Shown in pieces: positions 35,371 to 46,589 of a stretch of 64,000 nucleotides of DNA (position 1 is its first letter; the number at the start of each line of letters is the position of its first letter). The DNA is taken from assembly GCA_964006375.1 (NCBI GenBank), contig OZ023269.1, positions 6,078,501 through 6,142,500 on the forward strand. The letters run 5' to 3'. Both the position numbers and the translations under genes were made by a program. The notes under the pieces were generated by a model, which saw only the letters and a list, made by a program, of their open reading frames with translations, was not told where the DNA came from and ran no database searches. This stretch comes from Tillus elongatus. Lineage: Eukaryota; Arthropoda; Insecta; Coleoptera; Cleridae.

Positions 35371-36528
35371 CATAAGCATTCGACCAGGTCTGGCACGCAG
35401 CGCTGCTTAATAAACCTCCAGCCTATGGCCTACCACCAAAACTTTGTACCTGGACAGCAAATTTCCTCTTCAACAGGAGCATATCTATTGTTGTGGATGG
35501 CCATTCCTCTAAACTGTATCCAATTAATGCAGGAGTTCCTCAAGGTTCAGCTTTAGCCCCTACTTTGTTTCTTCTCCAGATCAATGACCTCCTCTCTAGC
35601 ACATCCAACCCAGTTCACAGCTACGCGGACGACAGCACCCTCCATTCAAATATACAATCTTCTAAGCCTGTCTCTTTAGCCCAATTAGTTTAGGGTCGCA
35701 GACTCATGGAGGGTTCTGTCTCCGTGGATCTCCAAAAAATATTAGACTGGGGAAGTCGAAATCTTGTGCAATTCAACCCCACCAATCTTTCTTTCTCACA
35801 AGAGATACACCAGCCCTAGACCCATCACAATGAACAACCAAGTTATTCAAAGTAATAAGTCCTTTTCTCTTGTTGGCATTTCTGTGGATCGAAATCTCAA
35901 TTGGCACCAACATGTCACATCAATTGCAGAAGCGACTGCTAAGAAATTAGGTTTCCTCTTTCGAGATCGCAAATACTTTTCACCAGCTAATCTCTATACC
36001 TTATATACTTCACAAATAAGGCCAAACCTTAAATATTGCTCCCACATCTGGGGTGCTGCTGCCGCTTCTACACTCGCTATCCTGGACTTCATTCAAAAGA
36101 GAGCTATACGTCTCATCGGTGACCCTACCCTCACCCAAAGGCTGCCATCCCTTGCCCACCGACGTGCTGTTGGTGACCTCTCTCTCTCTCTCTTTTATAG
36201 ATATCTGCACGGGCACTGCTCAAAGAAGCTTTCCTCCATAGTTCCCCCACCTGCTGCCCCCAACAGTTCTACCAGGGGAACAGAGCGAATGCACCCTTTT
36301 ACTGTCCAGGTCACCAGATTTAGAACATCTTGTTATGCCCGCTCTTTTGTCCCCAGGACTTCCAAGTTGTGAAATTCCTTGCCGGCACATGTTTTTCCTT
36401 CTCCTCCGAACCTCCAAACCTTCAAGTCCAGAATTAACAAGTTGCCTCTTTCCTCCTTGTCAACGCCCACGGTACGATAGTATTTAGGCTGTAAGCCCTC
36501 GTGGTGTGTTGTTGAAATTAAAAAAAAA
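35371..36528 (+). pseudogene. CR1/jockey-like LINE, copy e
   Basis: Starts inside motif A (AFDQVWH). Motif B (NAGVPQGSALAPTLFLL) and SYADDSTLH are intact near 35525-35645. A stop follows at 35691 and a small deletion near 35785. From 35764 to 36372 an open frame of 202 codons gives the thumb and C-terminal part, ending at a stop in SKLW. A (CT)n slippage near 36180 adds residues. The 3' UTR and A-rich end are at about 36528. Confidence 0.87.
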
Positions 36529-36639
36529 CATACGATATTTAGAAATTTTTTAAAAGGCAATGCACAAAAATATTTATTAAGAAGCCGTAATCTTAATTCG
36601 TTGCGTTCATTGTCCAATTAAAGTTTCATGTTAATAAAA

Positions 36640-37085
36640 TAAAATCTTGGTCATGATATATGCCTATTCAAATGCAGAAATGGCTAATGAGGTTTAAGTT
36701 TATAGTATTGCAAATGAAAATGGTACCAAGGCTAAAATTTATACTGAAAAATTTCCAAATCATCCAACTCCAAGTTCAAGAGTGTTCAGAGACATATTTC
36801 AACGTCCTTCAGAACCAGGAGCATTTTATTAAAGTCTAGTTCCTTGAAAACCTTTAAATTTTAGAACGCCTGAGTTGTAAAAAGCCATTCTACAAGAAAT
36901 TGAGGAAGAGCCGAATACTAATACTAGCATAATCTCTGGAAATCTCAAAGCAAATTATAAATTAGTTTAGTTTGTTCTAAAGCATCAACACTTATACCCG
37001 CACCACATACAAAGGGTTCAAGCTTTACTACCATAAGATTATGCTAGTCGCTTAGAACTTTTCCACTGAATTTTATTTAAAAAAT
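36640..37085 (+). pseudogene. mariner-like transposase N-terminal part (copy E)
   Basis: From 36655 the DUF4817 helix-turn-helix reads MIYAYSNAEMANEV, then EKFPNHPTPSSRVFRDI. The linker helix-turn-helix has AILQEIEEEPNTNTSIISG, then LKHQHLYPHHIQRVQALLP and DYASRLELFH. Stops occur at about four places. It ends at 37085 where an SGA tail begins, so the catalytic domain is absent. It represents a different subfamily from copies B and G. Confidence 0.75.
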
Positions 37086-37089
37086 GCAC

Positions 37090-37185
37090 AAAAGTGTGGA
37101 GATCCCGACTTTTAATTTTTTCAAAATGCCTTCAAATGAGCGCGATTTAGGACCCCAAGAAGCCATATTCAGGGTCAGTTTCAAT
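37090..37185 (-). mobile_element. SGA repeat, 3' tail fragment
   Basis: GGAGATCCCGACTTTTAA, then TTCAAATGAGCGCGATTTAG and CAGGGTCAGTTTCAATTC match the tail up to the microsatellite position. Confidence 0.7.
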
Positions 37186-37248
37186 TCATATTTTGTTCAA
37201 GCATGAACAATAATAATCCCATGTTTTATTCATAAATACTGTTCTTCA

Positions 37249-38400
37249 GTTTTGCTAGATGTAATTCAAGTTTTTGACAGAGCATGGCATAAAGAACACC
37301 TGTACAAAATCAAGAAATCCGTCCCTTAGCACTATTACTTAATCTTTAAATCGTATCTATCAGATCGACACCTTTAAATTAAACAAGGCGAAGAAGTTTC
37401 ATCTATAAAACCAATCCAATCAGGGGTACCTCAAGGTAGCGTGCTCGGTCCGATTATCTTTCTACTATACACCTCAGATATACCGACTACCCAAGAAACT
37501 GACATGTCCACATTCTCAGATGACACAACCACACAGTATATAAATGAAGACCCTGAAGCAGCCGTCATATACAAAATCATATTTCATTGTTACAAAGATG
37601 GCTAGACAAATGGAAGATAAAGATCAATGAAGCAAAGTCATACCATGTCACATTCACTCTGAACCGCAAGACTTGTCCAGCTGTCCACATCAACAACACA
37701 GAAACTCCTCAAACTGATCATGCTTAATATCTGGGACTACATCTAGATAAACGACTCACATGGGGTATCCGCATTAAAAAGAAGCGTAAAGAGATGAATT
37801 TGAGAATGAAGAAACTGTAATGGCTAATAGATAGAAAGTGTCCAACGGCTATAGAAAACAAAGTCCTGGTTTGCAAGGCTGTAATCAAGCCAACCTGGAC
37901 CTATATATAGGATTATGGGGATCCTCCAAAGTATCCAACACTAACCTAGGTCAACGCTTTCAGTCCAAAGCCACCCGCATCATAACAGATGCACCTTGGT
38001 ATGTAAGCAACCACACCCTTCACAGAGACCTAAGTATACCCTTCGTGTTAAAAGAAATCACTAGAAGACCACACAAACACCTTCAAAAACTGGAAGCACA
38101 TCCAAATGATGTCGTTAGACCATTGCTTGAAAACCAAACAAGACGACTGAATAGAAACTGACCATCAAAACTATGAAGGCAGGTATGAAATAAAATAACA
38201 ATTGCCGGATAGCACCAATGGATGTAATTCCTTCATGTCAATTTCTCGTTAATAGATTTATTTATAGAACTCAATGTCTTTGGGTGAATTGAACAATATA
38301 ACTCAATGTATATACATATTAGTCAATGCATTTAATATATTAGGTGGTTCTCATTGTAAATACTAATGTACAATAATAAAGAAAATATTTTTTATTCATT
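37249..38400 (+). pseudogene. Jockey-clade LINE RT, 3' half
   Basis: LDVIQVFDRAWH (motif A), IQSGVPQGSVLGPIIFLLY (motif B) and FSDDTT (the FADD box, with Ser) are followed by shifted pieces and a 107-codon open frame (37838-38161) that covers the thumb end and C-terminus (QRFQSKATRIITDAPWYV, LHRDLSIPFVLKEI). The 3' UTR of about 240 bp ends near 38400 with AATAAAG. The 5' half is missing. Confidence 0.82.
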
Positions 38401-38933
38401 ATCAGTTTAATTTTGTATAACTAATTTCATATTAGACATTCATAAAAAGTATTTTAATAATCAATAGCTTTATAATTAGCTTGAAAATAATTTTAACTGT
38501 CAACAAGAGACCGAAGCCTTCGCAACCATCAAATAAGCTCGTGGGGGATAACAAGATATTCACACATAAACAATATTTAATTCTGTAGTATTTATATCCT
38601 AATTTAGATGTTGCAATCGATTACCCTTTTGTTTTAGAATCCATAAATGTCAACAAAAATTCCGACACCAGTTGTAACCTAGTAAAACACTTGCGATTGT
38701 GAAGTGCAACGTCACGGTCTTCATCTGTATCAAGCTGCGAACGTACTTCTTAAATCAAGTAAACAGAAAATATACCTATCCATCAAATTGATCCAATTGT
38801 TTTAAAGGCCAATTTTCAGGTGCACTCAAACAGAGAATATAAAACTGTTTTGTCATAGATTCAAATAAAAACATTAATATTTAACATATAAATGTACCCA
38901 CTGTTTTAGATTTAAGTGTTTACCATTATTATC

Positions 38934-38935
<2 letters not shown>
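38401..38935. other. no recognisable feature
   Basis: AT-rich, no ORF or repeat match. Confidence 0.4.

Positions 38936-39001
<66 letters not shown>
38936..39001. repeat. (TA)n microsatellite, about 66 bp
   Basis: Pure TA repeat. Confidence 0.97.
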
Positions 39002-39004
<3 letters not shown>

Positions 39005-39109
39005 CCCATTTTACTCTTTAATAAATATATTTTGTTCAAAGCATGTTGTTTGTTGGTATTACATTAGGTCAAGTCTCTCAAATTCCAGGTCTCCCATTTA
39101 CCCTGCTCA

Positions 39110-40195
39110 TTCTAAGTGAGTGGTAGACACGAAACAACGTGCCGCCACCTAGTTGCGGAACCAAGTAGTATGTTGTCACGCAAGCTCCGAATAACACAGT
39201 GTTAAAAATAGAGACTGTATACAACCAACTAACAATTCAGTAAATTGTAAAATAGAAAAGCAGTTTCGGAGTTTGGTCATGTAAGGCAGATAAAAAAAAA
39301 GTTGCCAATGCACTGAGTGATGAAATCAAATTAGATGTGATGCTTGAATTTGTGGAAAACCCACATACATCGGCTTGACAGGCTTCCACTACATTTAATG
39401 TTAGCCATGCATCGATAGTTAACATATTAAAAGAAAATAAAATGCATCCCTATAAAATGATACCTACTCAGGAGCTCATGGAAGACGATTTTGACAGGAG
39501 AACTTATTTTTGTTAGCGAATGGTGGACAGACATGTTGGACAACAATATGATCCAATTAGAAGACGTTATGTTTTCTGATGAGTGCACGTTTTCACTTAA
39601 CGGTCATGCTAATCGGCAAAATTGTCGCTACTGGGCAACGACAAATCCTCACTGGATGAGAGAAGAACACACGCAATACCCTCAGAAGGTTAATGTTTGG
39701 GCAGGGATGGTTGGAAACCATACCATTGGTCCCTTTTTCATTGAGGGTAATTTGAATGGCGATAAATATTTGGCACTATTTCAAAATGATGTCATTCCAA
39801 CTTTAGCAAATTTAGATCCTGATCCAGGAAACCCTTAAGTTCCAGTGAATACGATATGGTTTCAGCGGGATGGAACACCACCACATTACCAACTCAATGT
39901 TCGGCAGTACCTCGATGCAATATTTCCCAATCGGTGGATAGGGAGGCGAGGATCGATAGAATAGCCAGCGCGATCACCTGATCTTACCTTATTAGATTTC
40001 TTTTTATGAGGATATGTGAAAAGCATTGTGTACAAAACTATTTTTTTTTATTTAAATGACTTAAAAGAACGAATAACGCTTGCGATTAGGTCGATCACGC
40101 CACATATGTTAAATAATGTTAGAAGACAGTTTTATTTAAGGTTTGAGTGTTTCCAAGAAGTTCGCGGTGAACATTTGGAACATCTGCTTTATTGA
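39110..40195 (+). pseudogene. mariner-like transposase, nearly complete catalytic domain (copy F)
   Basis: The end of DUF4817 is readable near 39225-39270 (NCKIEKQF). Next are ALSDEIKLDVMLEFVENPH, VSHASIVNILKENKMHPYK, and after a shift MFSDECTFSLNGHANRQN near 39570 (first Asp), NVWAGMVGNHTIGPFF, FQRDGTPPHYQLNVRQYLD near 39862 (second Asp) and PARSPDLTLLDFFL near 39965 (third Asp), 36 residues on. Stops lie before FQRDG, at IE*PARS and inside FL*GYVK. The 39119-39235 segment recurs at 63760-63886. It is inactive but one of the best readable copies. Confidence 0.85.
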
Positions 40196-40200
40196 CATTC

Positions 40201-40688
<488 letters not shown>

Positions 40689-40689
40689 A

Positions 40690-41345
40690 TTAAAGAAGAA
40701 TTGTTGAAAGAATAAACTGTTGCAGAAAATATTATTGGTAAAAATGTATCCTTTAATGCTTATTGAAATTCTACATGTAATTTTAAGGATAAGAATAAGG
40801 ATCAATTTCCTGTTACGCATCTTCGAACGCAGTGAGTATAATATTTAGTTAAGGCACAAAGGAATGATGTTTCACTAAAACATAGAGACCAAACACGCAA
40901 ACATTCACCCTAATTCTATTGTATTAAATCCTAGAGAGCTGCGAATCCATGTAGAAGCTCAAGAAATTAATAATAATAACGTGATATTATGACAAGTTAC
41001 TGAAACTGTTAGTTTTAGAACTGACATCGCTTTAATTTAGTTTTCTGCAGTCTATAAAGTAAACGTCATACAACTAGAATTAAGCGGAAAAGGAAGTTGA
41101 CAAAAGCCATAAAAACACAAGTTTATTACCAGCGAATAATAAAAGAAATTACATTAGAATAAACTCCCGTCATAAATGCTAATGATCTGTGTTTTTAAAC
41201 ATTCATAGGTGCAATTTTATTTTATGGCCCAACTTTAAACTCGTTTACAGTGTAATGTTTCCAGGAGGTCATGAAGCATGAGTATGACACATAGTCAAGT
41301 GCTTTAACACCACTTAATAAATAAGTGTTAAGTAAAAGAGCTTAA
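40690..41345. other. no recognisable feature
   Basis: AT-rich, no supported ORF. Confidence 0.4.
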
Positions 41346-41347
41346 TA

Positions 41348-41555
41348 TACAGGTGTTCCTAAACAAATGGGACAAAATTCGCTTGCATATTCTTGATCCA
41401 TTTTAAGGAAAAAGCTTATGTGAACCAGGTCAAGAAAATATTTGTGCCTGAGATACAGACTCTAAAAATTATTATTCATTATCATCATAGTCTAAAAATG
41501 ATCTTCCCTTATCGTTGGAACCATAAATCTCGATCTCTGTCAACCCTTTTAGAGA
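41348..41555 (+). mobile_element. candidate mariner-like terminal sequence
   Basis: TACAGGTGTTCCTAAACAAA has the look of a Tc1/mariner terminus (TACAGG-GTTCC). It is cut off by an SGA tail at 41560, with no transposase. Confidence 0.4.
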
Positions 41556-41559
41556 ACAT

Positions 41560-41930
41560 TCGTAAAAAAATCACTAATGAGGAGATCGCGACTTTTAACA
41601 ATGTCCTTCAAATGAGCGCAAACTAGGACCCTAGAACCCATATTTATATATACATATCTATATTCCCAAAAATTTCTCTATATACTTGGTTCTTGGGTTG
41701 CACCGCATCAGAATTTATTAGAACACAATGAGACCTTAGAGACGATCTCCAGAGGGATTTGGGAAGTAGGCAGATTGAGGCCCCGGAATAATTATTTGCC
41801 GATTTTGATCAAATTTGGCGAGTTTTAAAGGTGACTTGGATAAGTTCGTTCGCCAGGAAAAAAAACACTTTTTTCGAAAAATTTTAGTATCTTCGAAAAT
41901 AACATAACTATGGCAACCAAAAAATTGACC
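41560..41930 (-). mobile_element. SGA repeat, decayed
   Basis: The tail (AATGAGGAGATCGCGACTTTT, CAAATGAGCGCAAACTAGG) gives way to AT-rich sequence in place of the (TA)n. A body piece, CTTGGATAAGTTCGTTCGCC, ends near 41930. Confidence 0.7.
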
Positions 41931-42384
41931 AGTTACAAAGAAATAGACAAAAATGTAAAATCAGATATGATAAAGAAGTTTGTTAGTTGATGCCCCAACG
42001 CACAGGCTTTTTGGAAGAATTTGCTGGGAAAATCACTTTTTAAACAAAGAATTCACTTTAATTCTAGTACATTCTTAACAGGGACGCCATGAAATATTGC
42101 AAAAGCTTTATATTTAATTACTTTTACTAATTTTTCATTAATATTAGACCACGATATTTAGCTTAATGCCCAATTAAACAGGTAACAAAGTAAAAAGCTA
42201 AAGATTAGTAAAACTGAAACCACCGGTCCAGAAGGTTTTTGTGAACGCGACCCGGCAACGCCGCTCCTTCTCTCATCGTACCAGATACTTGAAAATGCAT
42301 AGATCCTTCGTGACATATTTGAGTTGTTCTGAAAGATCTTGTGGTCAGGATATATAGGCAAGAGTTTCCGGTACACTAAGTGAA
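41931..42384. other. no recognised coding sequence
   Basis: The 115-codon minus-strand ORF that crosses here includes Penelope 3' sequence and has no recognised domain. Confidence 0.35.
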
Positions 42385-42835
42385 GATTGGAACCTGTGAT
42401 GAGCACTGATAAGTACACTTGGAGAGCCCAAATCACCACAACACATTTTAAAAGACCTGACGATCGTTTCACCAGCCAAGTTAGCGTCATCAGAGGATGA
42501 AACATTCTAAATACTTAAAAACTAACATCAACTTATATACCGGATCTCAGGTAAAGAGATCGAACTGAGATGGGACACTAGTCGTAGGCAAATTCCAGAG
42601 TGTATTGTATTTTTATCGTCGGACAAGGTCTTTACGATATCCCTACTGCCTTGATTGTAATTTTAAATACGTCGAACAAACAAAAAGATCGATTGGAGTT
42701 AGATTCAAAGAACACATATCCCAATTACGTAGATAAGTCTTCCGTCGACCGACATATTTGGGATAATAATCATCACGTTGATAAAGATAATCTGAAATTA
42801 CCTGACCTGACCTGACCTGACCTGACCAGATTAGG
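42385..42835. mobile_element. Penelope-like element, rearranged: 3' region (minus) joined to GIY-YIG (plus)
   Basis: 42385-42620 matches the minus-strand 3' region at 16895-17120, with its hammerhead-like motif. At about 42630 the orientation switches: the plus strand encodes LDCNFKYVEQTKRSIGVRF, then KEHISQLR and, in another frame, HIWDNNHHVDK. YVEQT has Glu for the usual Gly of YVGQT. Five tandem CCTGA units follow near 42800. Confidence 0.75.
42455..42498 (-). ncRNA. hammerhead-ribozyme-like motif (family 1)
   Basis: The minus strand reads TCCTCTGATGACGCTAAC, then GGTGAAACGATCGTC. The CTGATGA and GAAAC boxes and the palindromic ACGATCGT (minimal stem III) are intact. Stem II has G-U pairs and one A-C mismatch. 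TCCT/AGG give stem I. Confidence 0.72.
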
Positions 42836-43044
42836 TAATTCCCATGAGTATTTTAGCGCGTTTTTGTTTGACAAATTCAACTGGGACGAGATGAAAACTT
42901 TTAAGACTTAATTCAATTTGAATAGCAGGCACCTGGTTGTTTGTTATTGCCCTAACTTAGTGAAACCGTTCTATACTTAATACAGCTGTAGACTTTCCCG
43001 TGGCTTCATAAGTGCTCGTTCTTTCCAGCAACCGATTTCAATAT

Positions 43045-43372
43045 TTACTGCACGTAGCTAGTGCGTTATTCTAGCCAATTATCGTTAAAGTTTCAAATTT
43101 CAATAGCTAAGTTTGCTATTACCCTAACGTTCGTTGGCCAGGAATCAGTTTTTTCGGGAACATTTTAAGTTTATTTTCGGAAGATTTTTGTACATTTTCA
43201 AACAATAAAGTCATTTTGATAAAATACGGTACATTGTTTCTACTATATAGGTTAAACTGGTCACCAAATTTCATACCTGCTTTCTTTAAAAAAAAAGACA
43301 TATTTGTTATTAAAAATATTTTAATGAAAATTCACTACCTTAACGCACTTGCTGCGTCCAGACTTTTTATTA
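43045..43372 (-). repeat. SGA 5' module, solo copy
   Basis: This complete self-inverted module (right arm CTTGCTGCGTCCAGACTTTT; left arm decayed, GCACGTAGCTAGTGCG) has no body attached. It supports the idea that the module can exist as a separate MITE-like unit. Confidence 0.75.
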
Positions 43373-43429
43373 CTTTAACCTTAATGAAACAAATAACCAA
43401 TCAATTAACGAATTGATTGAATAATGCAG

Positions 43430-43508
43430 GTACACGAGTTTTATTTACTTTTGCAAATCTCAATTCAAAAAATGCGTCGCGACTCTAAAAAGTTTGAGAA
43501 CCACTGGT
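43430..43508 (-). mobile_element. hAT-type terminal sequence
   Basis: The minus strand begins CAGTGGTTCTCAAACTTTTT at 43508, followed by AGAGTCGCGACGC. It is the same terminus class as at 28838. Internal parts are missing. Confidence 0.55.
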
Positions 43509-43509
43509 G

Positions 43510-44119
43510 CAGGGCATTTTTTTCAAAAAAGCATTTTCTACCTGATGAAAAATATTTAAATTTGAACGTTTTTCTTTAAATGGTAGGTCCTCTCAAAAGC
43601 AACATTCTATTACTTTTAAAGGCAAAGCAGAAAATTTTCAAGTTACATTTACAGTTGTGTAGCTTTTGTTGGGCTAAGATATCAGATGAGATCACGGTTT
43701 GTTATTTCCGCGCCAGCAAATCATTCCAAATAAACAACTGACGCAAGTAATATCGAACTGACCTCCGTACTCCTGTTTACACAATTCCGTGGAAAAATAA
43801 TGCCAACGCAAGAATTGCAAAAATGCATCCGATAAATATTTTCTTTGTATGTCCACTCAAGTTGTTATTCTACTATCAACACCCACCACCCATCTTATCA
43901 TGGTATTTGTAATATTTTTGTGTAATTTGTAATACTATTGGTTTGAATTACGTGTGCGCTACGACACTTTCATTTTTAGCCAAATTTATCTAAGATAAAA
44001 TAAATAAGAAATTTTTTAAAAGACAACGACTTTATTTTCATGAAAGTCGTGCACTAAACGATATAAAATAACTTTTTTAACTATTTTGCACGGCATTATT
44101 ATACTATAAGCTCTAACAG
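43510..44119. other. no recognisable feature
   Basis: AT-rich, no supported ORF. Confidence 0.4.
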
Positions 44120-45498
44120 CCAAAGTCATAGTATATTGTGTCAATTATTGAAAAGTATATAAACACCGAATTACTAAAATTTCTTGAAAAACACAGTCTA
44201 ATCCACGACAGGCAGTATGGATCCCGTCAGTGCAGATCAACTGCCGACCTCCTTTCATTTGTCACTTATTCTTGGAACATGTTAATGGAACTATACGGTG
44301 AATCCCAGATTGTTACTCTAGACATATCCAAAACGCATTCGACAAGGTCTGGAACGCAGCGCTGCTTAATAACCTTCCGGCCTATGGCCTACCAGCAAAA
44401 CTCTGTACCTGGACATCAAAGTTCCTCTCCAACCGGAGTATTTTTGTTGTCATGGATGGCCATTCCTCTAAACTGTATCCAATTAATGCAGGAGTTCCTC
44501 AAGTTTCAGCTTTAGCACCTATTTTGTTTTTTCGCCACATCAATGACCTCCTCTCTAGCACATCCAACCCAATTCACAGTTACGCAGGCGACAGCACCCG
44601 CCACTCAAATATACAATATTCTAAGCCTGTCTCTTTAGCCGAATTAGATGAGGATCGCATTCTCATGGAGGGTTCTGTCTCTGTGGATCTCCAAAAAATG
44701 TTGGACTGGAGAAGTAGAAATCTTGTACAATTCAACTCCAACAGATTTCAGTCTTGCGTTCTATCTCATAAGTGATACACCAGCCCTAGACCCATCACAA
44801 TGAACAACCAAGTTATTCAAAGTAATGAGTCCTTTTCACTTGTTGGCATTTCTGTGGACCGAAATCCCAATAGGCACCAACATGTCACATCAGTTGCAGA
44901 AGCGGCTGCTAAGAAATTAGGTTTCCTCTTCCGGGCTCGCGAATACCTTTCACCAGCTAAATTCTATACCTTATATATTTCACAAATAAGGCCAAACCTT
45001 GAATACTAATCCCACATCTGGGGTGCCGCTGTCGCTTCTACGCTCGCTATCCTTGACTCCATTTAGAAGAGAGCTATACATCTCATCGGTGACCCTACCC
45101 TCACCCAAAGACTGCCATCTCTTGCCCGCCGACCTGCCGTTGTTGACTTCTCGCTCTTTTACAGATATCTGCACGGGCACTGCTCGGAGGAGCTTGCTTC
45201 CATATTTCCTCCACCTGCTGCCCCAAAAAAATCTACCAGGGGAACAGAGCGAATGCACTTTTCTACTGTCCAGGTCACCAGACATAGAACATATTGTTAT
45301 GCCCGCTCTTTTGTCCCGAGGACTAACAAGTTGTGGAATTCCTTGCCGGCACATGTTTTTCCTTCTTCTTCGAACCTCCAAATCTTCAAGTCCAGAATTA
45401 ACAAATTGCCTCGTTCCTCCTTGTCGACACCCACGGTACAATAGTATTTAGGCTGTGAGCCCTCGTGGTGTGTTGTTTAAATAAAATAAATAAAAAAA
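44120..45498 (+). pseudogene. CR1/jockey-like LINE, copy f
   Basis: It starts at IEKYINTELLKFLEKHSL, just before the palm, and holds LDISK with a 1-base shift at motif A. Next are NAGVPQVSALAPILF (Gly of motif B changed to Val) and SYAGDSTRH near 44580, where the catalytic YADD has become YAGD. Thumb and C-terminal tail follow with stops at about 44775, 45008 and 45065. The 3' UTR and A-rich end are near 45498. The YADD change rules out activity. Confidence 0.87.
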
Positions 45499-45581
45499 TC
45501 AATATGGTAATAAACGAACGAAAAAAAGTGGTATAACATGGATTCATATTTCATTGATAGTGTTACAAAGCACTTCAATAG

Positions 45582-46274
45582 ATGTAGGTGCGGTGTTGCC
45601 ACATCTCCAGAACTTCCCCCAACATCTGGGAATTTTTTCACAATCTGGCAACACCGCATCCCCATTCCCCCTGGGGGTGCCTGGGGTGACCCCCCACAGG
45701 CGAAGTCTCAACCCTCTAGGACCAAAAATAACGAAGTTACCAACTTGTACCCCGTCGGAACGGATAACCGAGGTCTGCACATTCCGAACAACCTGTATAT
45801 ACGCCCTGTATACGCAGAGAATCCTTACACTCTGTATACGCAGAGAGATATTATAGTACGAGAAACACCCCTTGTGTAACATAGGAGTGATGACCACATT
45901 TGGACCACCTGTATATACATCCCCCTGTATACACACGGGGCCGATCTGTATTCACAGAACCTTCTAGCAACGGAAGTTCCTGGAACATTCTGGAATGGAA
46001 CGCTCCCGAAACGAGGTGGAAGGTTCGACGGGTATATAAAGGCGAAAGCAAGCCAGCTCAGACAGTTCAGTTCAATAAGAGAATGTTGAAGTGACTTGAA
46101 GAAGCAGTAACTAGTGTAAAGTGTGTGCAGATTAGTGATTGTAAGGCCAGATAAACTAAGTATATTGTGAGGGAGACATTCTATAACTTTTATTGTATCC
46201 ATATTTAGATAGTAAATAAAGTTGTTTTGTTAAAATCTAAAGTCTCACTTATCTAAAACCCGGAGAAAACGCAA
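45582..46274 (+). mobile_element. probable solo LTR with heat-shock-like promoter
   Basis: About 690 bp bounded by a 6-bp direct repeat CAATAG (45576-45581 and 46275-46280). It is GC-richer than its surroundings. It contains promoter-like parts in the correct order: inverted nGAAn blocks (45972-45999), TATATAAA at 46033-46040, a TCAGTT initiator near 46067, and AATAAA at 46215. That is the order expected of the U3-R-U5 parts of an LTR. CTGTATACGCAGAGA occurs twice near 45800-45850. No coding region flanks it, so it is a solo LTR or an unrelated element of similar build; the superfamily is unknown. Confidence 0.55.
45972..46040 (+). promoter_or_regulatory. heat-shock-element-like array and TATA box
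   Basis: GGAAGTTCCTGGAACATTC continues into TGGAATGGAA. Within it GAAcaTTCtgGAA fits three alternating nGAAn units with correct spacing. TATATAAA lies about 35 bases downstream. Heat-shock factor binding is inferred from the pattern only. Confidence 0.5.
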
Positions 46275-46280
46275 CAATAG

Positions 46281-46589
46281 TTTGATAATTTGATTATTTA
46301 TTTTAGTTATAAAATCGTGGACGCTTGCATTGTATGACTCGAATTGTTCTGTTGATTGTTCACTGTACTTAATTTAAAAGTAGGTAATATATTTGAGAAT
46401 TACATTAATTCACTTTTTAGTCAATCGTCATTAAATTACCGCGCCCACAATTGTATAATCAAAATATATCTTCAATCTAGTAAAGTAGAAGTTGATGCCA
46501 TGTTAAACCACTTTTTTTCGTTTGTCTCTTACGCTATTTTTAGGCTGGTTAAGATAATAAACTATAACTTAGTCTGATACAGCTTATAA
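46281..46589. other. no recognisable feature
   Basis: AT-rich spacer between the LTR and a hAT end. Confidence 0.4.

Noticed and set aside
42158..42505. 115-codon minus-strand ORF
   Set aside because: It runs into Penelope 3' non-coding sequence and the hammerhead-like motif, so it is not a gene.
42800..42830. Tandem CCTGA units as a possible telomeric repeat
   Set aside because: Only five units; it does not match insect TTAGG repeats and resembles a SINE or retroelement tail.
44980..45441. 153-codon minus-strand ORF opposite the LINE tail
   Set aside because: It is a shadow of the LINE's C-terminal coding sequence on the other strand; similar shadows occur at 22112, 36220 and 34403.
45544..46202. 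Long overlapping ORFs on both strands (up to 130 codons)
   Set aside because: They lie in the GC-richer LTR candidate, show no domain and overlap each other in several frames; GC content alone explains the lack of stops.
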